From assembly GCA_007753675.1 (NCBI GenBank), contig CP036432.1:1896394-1960393 (forward strand): 64,000 bases of DNA, given 5' to 3'. A program made the translations under genes and the position numbers. This DNA is from Stieleria magnilauensis (GTDB lineage: Bacteria > Planctomycetota > Planctomycetia > Pirellulales > Pirellulaceae). Shown piece after piece: positions 61,069 through 64,000 of the stretch (position 1 is the stretch's first letter; every line of letters starts with the position of its first letter). A model generated the notes under the pieces. That model was not told the DNA's origin. It saw only the letters and a list, made by a program, of their open reading frames with translations, and ran no database searches.

Positions 61069-64000
61069 TCACGAGGACGCGAGGAAGCGTCGTTTCGATA
61101 GCACTTGTGCTCGTTCTCCAAAGTTAAATCCGGTTGCGTCTTCGTCGATTCCGAGGTCCAGATCGGTGAAGACGTCGTCGACGACGGTGGCGGTCGCTCC
61201 GCTGCCGACGGTGTTCTGACCGGTGACGAAATCATCCGGCTGAACCTCTTCGACCTGGTAGGTTCCGGCGCCCAATTGGGTGAATTGGTAATCGCCGTTT
61301 TCGTCGGTCAACACCGTGCGCTGAGCGATCGCATCACCGGAACTGTCGGTTCCGGTCAGTCGAATCAGAACACCCTCGATGCCGACTTCATCGGAATCAA
61401 AAACGCCATCGTTGTCCCGATCAAAGTAGACCGAACCGCTGATCGACCGAATCATCGGATCGACGGCCGTCGTCGCTGAGTCGGTGTTATTGGTATCGTC
61501 CGATTCATCCGTTGTCGTTGATACAACCACGACGTTTTGCAGGTTTCCACTTGCCGTGCTATCAACCGTTGCGTTGATGGTGAAACTGAACGACGCACCG
61601 GGCGCAAGATCGCCGGCGTCGACGGTTACCACACCGCCGCTGGCCGACAAGGCATTGTTGTCTTGGTCGGTACCGCTGACGAAGGTGACACCGGACGGAA
61701 GCGTATCGGTCGCGACCGAACCAAACGCCGTCGACACACCGTTGTTGGTCACCGTCACGGTGTAAACCAGTGTGTCTCCGGTTTGCACGATATCGTCATC
61801 GACCGTTTTCTCGACCGTCAAATCGGCCTGCGGCGTCGCGGTGATCGCAGCGGTTGCCGTGTTGTTGGTCGTGTCCGTCTCGCCCGTGTCGGCGGTGACG
61901 CTGGCGGTGTTGGTCACCGTCCCGCTGGTGTCGACACCGACGGTGAAGACCAACGTCGCAGTCAAGGTCTCGTTTTCGTCCAACGAGACCGCGGGGAAGG
62001 TCACCGTGCTGCCCGACAGCGTTGCCGATTGTCCATCGATGGAACCGCTGACAAACGTCAATCCGGTCGGCACGTCATCGGTCAGAACCACGTTGGTGGC
62101 CGTGCTCGGTCCGGAATTGGTCACATCGATCGTGTACGTCACATTGCTGCCCGGATCCGGAGTCGTATCTCCGGCGGACTTGGTCAGCGTCACATCAAAC
62201 TGGGGTGTCACGTCGGTCGTCGCCGTGTCACTGTTGTTGGTCGTGTCGGTTTCCGTACCGGCCACGGTGATGCTGCCGGTGTTGACGATCGATCCCGTGG
62301 CATCTTCGTTGACCGAAACGGTGACGGTGAACGTTCGGGTCTCGCCGACGGGAATCGGGTCGTGGACCACGGTCACGGTTTGTTGGGCGGTGTCGAACCC
62401 GGACGACGTGGCGTCGGGCGCGTCAATGGTCAACCCGGTCACGCCGGCCGGCAGCGTGTCGGTGAAGGTGACTTCGCCGGAATCGCTGACGCTGTCGGTA
62501 TCGTGAGAGATCGTGAACGTGTAGGTCAACGTGTCCTGTCCGGGGACCGCGGTCGCCGCATCGACGTCTTTGGTGATTACCAAATCGGTGTCCACGGTGA
62601 TCGCGACGTCAACGTCGTCGCTGTCGTTGGTCGCGTCGGTATCGACATCGCTGGTCGTGATGTCGGCCTGGTTGTTCAAGGTGCCCGTGGCGGAGCTGGC
62701 GATGTCAACGACGAAGGTAAACGTTTCGGTTTGCCCGCTGGTCAACGTGCCGACATCGAACGTCAGGATCTGGCCGTTCTCGGTGACGGTGACGCCCGAT
62801 GTTCCGGCGTCGAAGCTATTGAACGTTAAACGCGAATCCAACGTATCGACGACCTCGACGCCTCGGGCGACGCCCGGACCGCTGTTGGTGACTTCGACGG
62901 TGTAGGTCAATGACTCACCGGCGACGGCGGTGCCGGTCGTCGTTTTGGTGACGGCAACATCCACGTTTCGAACCACCGGCGTGGATTCGGTCGCCGAGTT
63001 GTTGGACGGATCGGAATCGGTGTCAGGCGATCCGGCGACGGTGGCGGTGTTGTCGAGCGTGTCGCCGGCGTCGGCCGCGACGAGCACGACGACGTCAATC
63101 ACTGCGGTCGCCGAAGCGGCCAGATCATCGATGCTGATCGACAGGCTGCCGCTGCCGGCCGGATTTTCGGTCACCGTTCCGCTGCCGGTGGTGAACGTGG
63201 CACTGACGAACGACAGGTCGGCCGGCAGATTGTCTGTTGCCGTGATTCCCGTCGCGGTGTCCGGACCATTGTTGGTCACCGTGATGGTGTACGTGAATTC
63301 TTCACCGGCGACGACCGAACCGGTCGTGTTGTCGGACTTGGTGATGGCCAAGTCGGTCGTGACCAAGGACGCCACGGCGTCATCGGAGTTGTTCGTGTCG
63401 TCGGTCTCGACCTGGTCGCCACTGATCGTCGCGGTGTTGGTCAAATCGGCGGTTTGTCCGTTGTCGATATCGACGGCAATCCGAATCGTGTCGCTCGCTC
63501 CGGCGGCCAGCGTGCCGATCGCGACGCTCAGGTCTTGTCCGTTGATCGTCGGGGTGTAGCTGCCAAAGTTCGAATTGGCCTGATTGATCGTCATCCCGTT
63601 GGGAATCAAATCCGCGATCACCACGGTGGTGGCATCCAGCGGGCCGTTGTTTTGGAAGGCGATGTCGAAGAACGCTTCGCCACCGCTTTGCAACGTCGAG
63701 GCGGCCGAGTCGAGCGTCTTGGTGATCGCCAGATCGATCGTCGGAACGACACCGAAGTCCACCGACAAGTTGGTGCTGGAATCGGTATCGCCGTCATCGG
63801 TGGGTTCGGACCCGGCGACCAGAGTGATTTCGCCGGTGACGATTCCGACGCCCGCGACCAGGGTTCCGTTGTCGTCGTCACTGACGTCGTCATCCGGATC
63901 CGCTGCCGGGTCGTTTCCGGTACTGGAGATGTGGCCGAACAAGGATTGCCCGGTTCCCAATTCGGACTCGGGAATGACCACCAGGTAATTGCCGGCGGAG
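61069..64000 (-). CDS. Giant DUF11/SdrD-repeat surface protein, 5' end beyond window
   Basis: At least 976 residues; the frame stays open through 64000 (SAGNYLVVIPESELGTG just inside the edge), so the start and signal are missing. The visible part opens with the end of an SdrD/Cna-B-like domain, then six DUF11 repeats of about 110-120 residues, each starting like DLAITKSDNTTGSVVAGEEF and holding TYTITVTNNGPDTAT. A last SdrD domain follows (ISGSVYFDRDNDGVFDSDEV, calcium-type loop). The C-terminus is ATGFNFGERAQVLSKRRFLASS. It is probably an extracellular, calcium-stabilised stalk or adhesin. The track-like open frames on the other strand are mirrors of its repeats. Confidence 0.92.
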   Translation of the reverse strand, partial: SAGNYLVVIPESELGTGQSLFGHISSTGNDPAADPDDDVSDDDNGTLVAGVGIVTGEITLVAGSEPTDDGDTDSSTNLSVDFGVVPTIDLAITKTLDSAASTLQSGGEAFFDIAFQNNGPLDATTVVIADLIPNGMTINQANSNFGSYTPTINGQDLSVAIGTLAAGASDTIRIAVDIDNGQTADLTNTATISGDQVETDDTNNSDDAVASLVTTDLAITKSDNTTGSVVAGEEFTYTITVTNNGPDTATGITATDNLPADLSFVSATFTTGSGTVTENPAGSGSLSISIDDLAASATAVIDVVVLVAADAGDTLDNTATVAGSPDTDSDPSNNSATESTPVVRNVDVAVTKTTTGTAVAGESLTYTVEVTNSGPGVARGVEVVDTLDSRLTFNSFDAGTSGVTVTENGQILTFDVGTLTSGQTETFTFVVDIASSATGTLNNQADITTSDVDTDATNDSDDVDVAITVDTDLVITKDVDAATAVPGQDTLTYTFTISHDTDSVSDSGEVTFTDTLPAGVTGLTIDAPDATSSGFDTAQQTVTVVHDPIPVGETRTFTVTVSVNEDATGSIVNTGSITVAGTETDTTNNSDTATTDVTPQFDVTLTKSAGDTTPDPGSNVTYTIDVTNSGPSTATNVVLTDDVPTGLTFVSGSIDGQSATLSGSTVTFPAVSLDENETLTATLVFTVGVDTSGTVTNTASVTADTGETDTTNNTATAAITATPQADLTVEKTVDDDIVQTGDTLVYTVTVTNNGVSTAFGSVATDTLPSGVTFVSGTDQDNNALSASGGVVTVDAGDLAPGASFSFTINATVDSTASGNLQNVVVVSTTTDESDDTNNTDSATTAVDPMIRSISGSVYFDRDNDGVFDSDEVGIEGVLIRLTGTDSSGDAIAQRTVLTDENGDYQFTQLGAGTYQVEEVQPDDFVTGQNTVGSGATATVVDDVFTDLDLGIDEDATGFNFGERAQVLSKRRFLASS

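Noticed and set aside
61537..62829. 430-codon open frame on the plus strand
   Set aside because: It mirrors the DUF11 repeats of the minus-strand gene; repeat periodicity and GC bias keep it open.

Overview
The window looks like a piece of a planctomycete chromosome, most likely a marine Rhodopirellula-type member of the Pirellulaceae. Evidence seen directly: moderately high GC, a lone 16S rRNA gene with no 23S or tRNA after it, and protein families that are typical of planctomycetes. These include BBP7-type outer-membrane barrel, DUF1559, DUF1501, a PSCyt1-type cytochrome c with WD40 repeats, sulfatase, DUF1080, cohesin/dockerin-type surface proteins with an N-terminal LExRxLLA-type signature, and paired ECF sigma factors and Ser/Thr kinases. 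Species-level placement is inference.

Layout. 1-4.3 kb: start-of-window hypothetical gene, then an ECF sigma factor directly followed by a TPR-containing receptor Ser/Thr kinase. 4.3-14.2 kb: an exported-protein region with four LExRxLLA-signature proteins (two with cohesin-like domains, one with cohesin, dockerin and eight cadherin-like repeats), an AraC regulator and a BBP7 barrel. 14.3-16.7 kb: a repeat zone and then a self-contained 16S transcription unit on the minus strand, with promoter, boxA-like site, processing stem and terminator. 17.1-20.1 kb: an AAA ATPase, a PEGA lipoprotein and a second repeat zone. 20.1-25.0 kb: a Kdo/LPS-export operon (kdsD, kdsC and a very large LptC/OstA-like protein). 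25.3-40.3 kb: redoxin, flavoprotein, RadC, PhoA-type alkaline phosphatase, Suppressor-of-fused protein, DUF1501, WD40-cytochrome, class IV aminotransferase, alpha/beta hydrolase, lipoprotein and transglutaminase. 40.6-42.3 kb: a complete IS1380-family insertion sequence with 19-bp inverted repeats and a 4-bp target duplication. 42.4-48.7 kb: secreted degradative enzymes (DUF1080-PhoD fusion, esterase-sialidase fusion, sulfatase). 49.1-53.5 kb: a second kinase convergent with, and overlapping, a second ECF sigma gene, then a DUF1559 protein. 54.0-58.4 kb: an ABC-transporter/cyanase/ANTAR operon (cynABDS-like) behind a near-consensus sigma-54 promoter. 58.5-64.0 kb: nucleoside hydrolase with a LacI/PurR-type operator, ketopantoate reductase, and the 3' part of a giant DUF11/SdrD surface protein.

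How it fits together: the clearest functional unit is the nitrogen-scavenging cyanate operon, in which a sigma-54 promoter would give nitrogen control of initiation and the ANTAR protein could act on the leader RNA. The second is the LPS unit, in which Kdo precursor synthesis is linked to a giant Lpt-bridge-like protein. The third is the cluster of cohesin/dockerin-bearing surface proteins. The non-coding DNA is unusually rich in palindromic repeats. Notable are two arrays of a 13-bp GGGGTCTGTCCCC palindrome at exact 21-bp (two helical turns) spacing, combined with a second conserved module.
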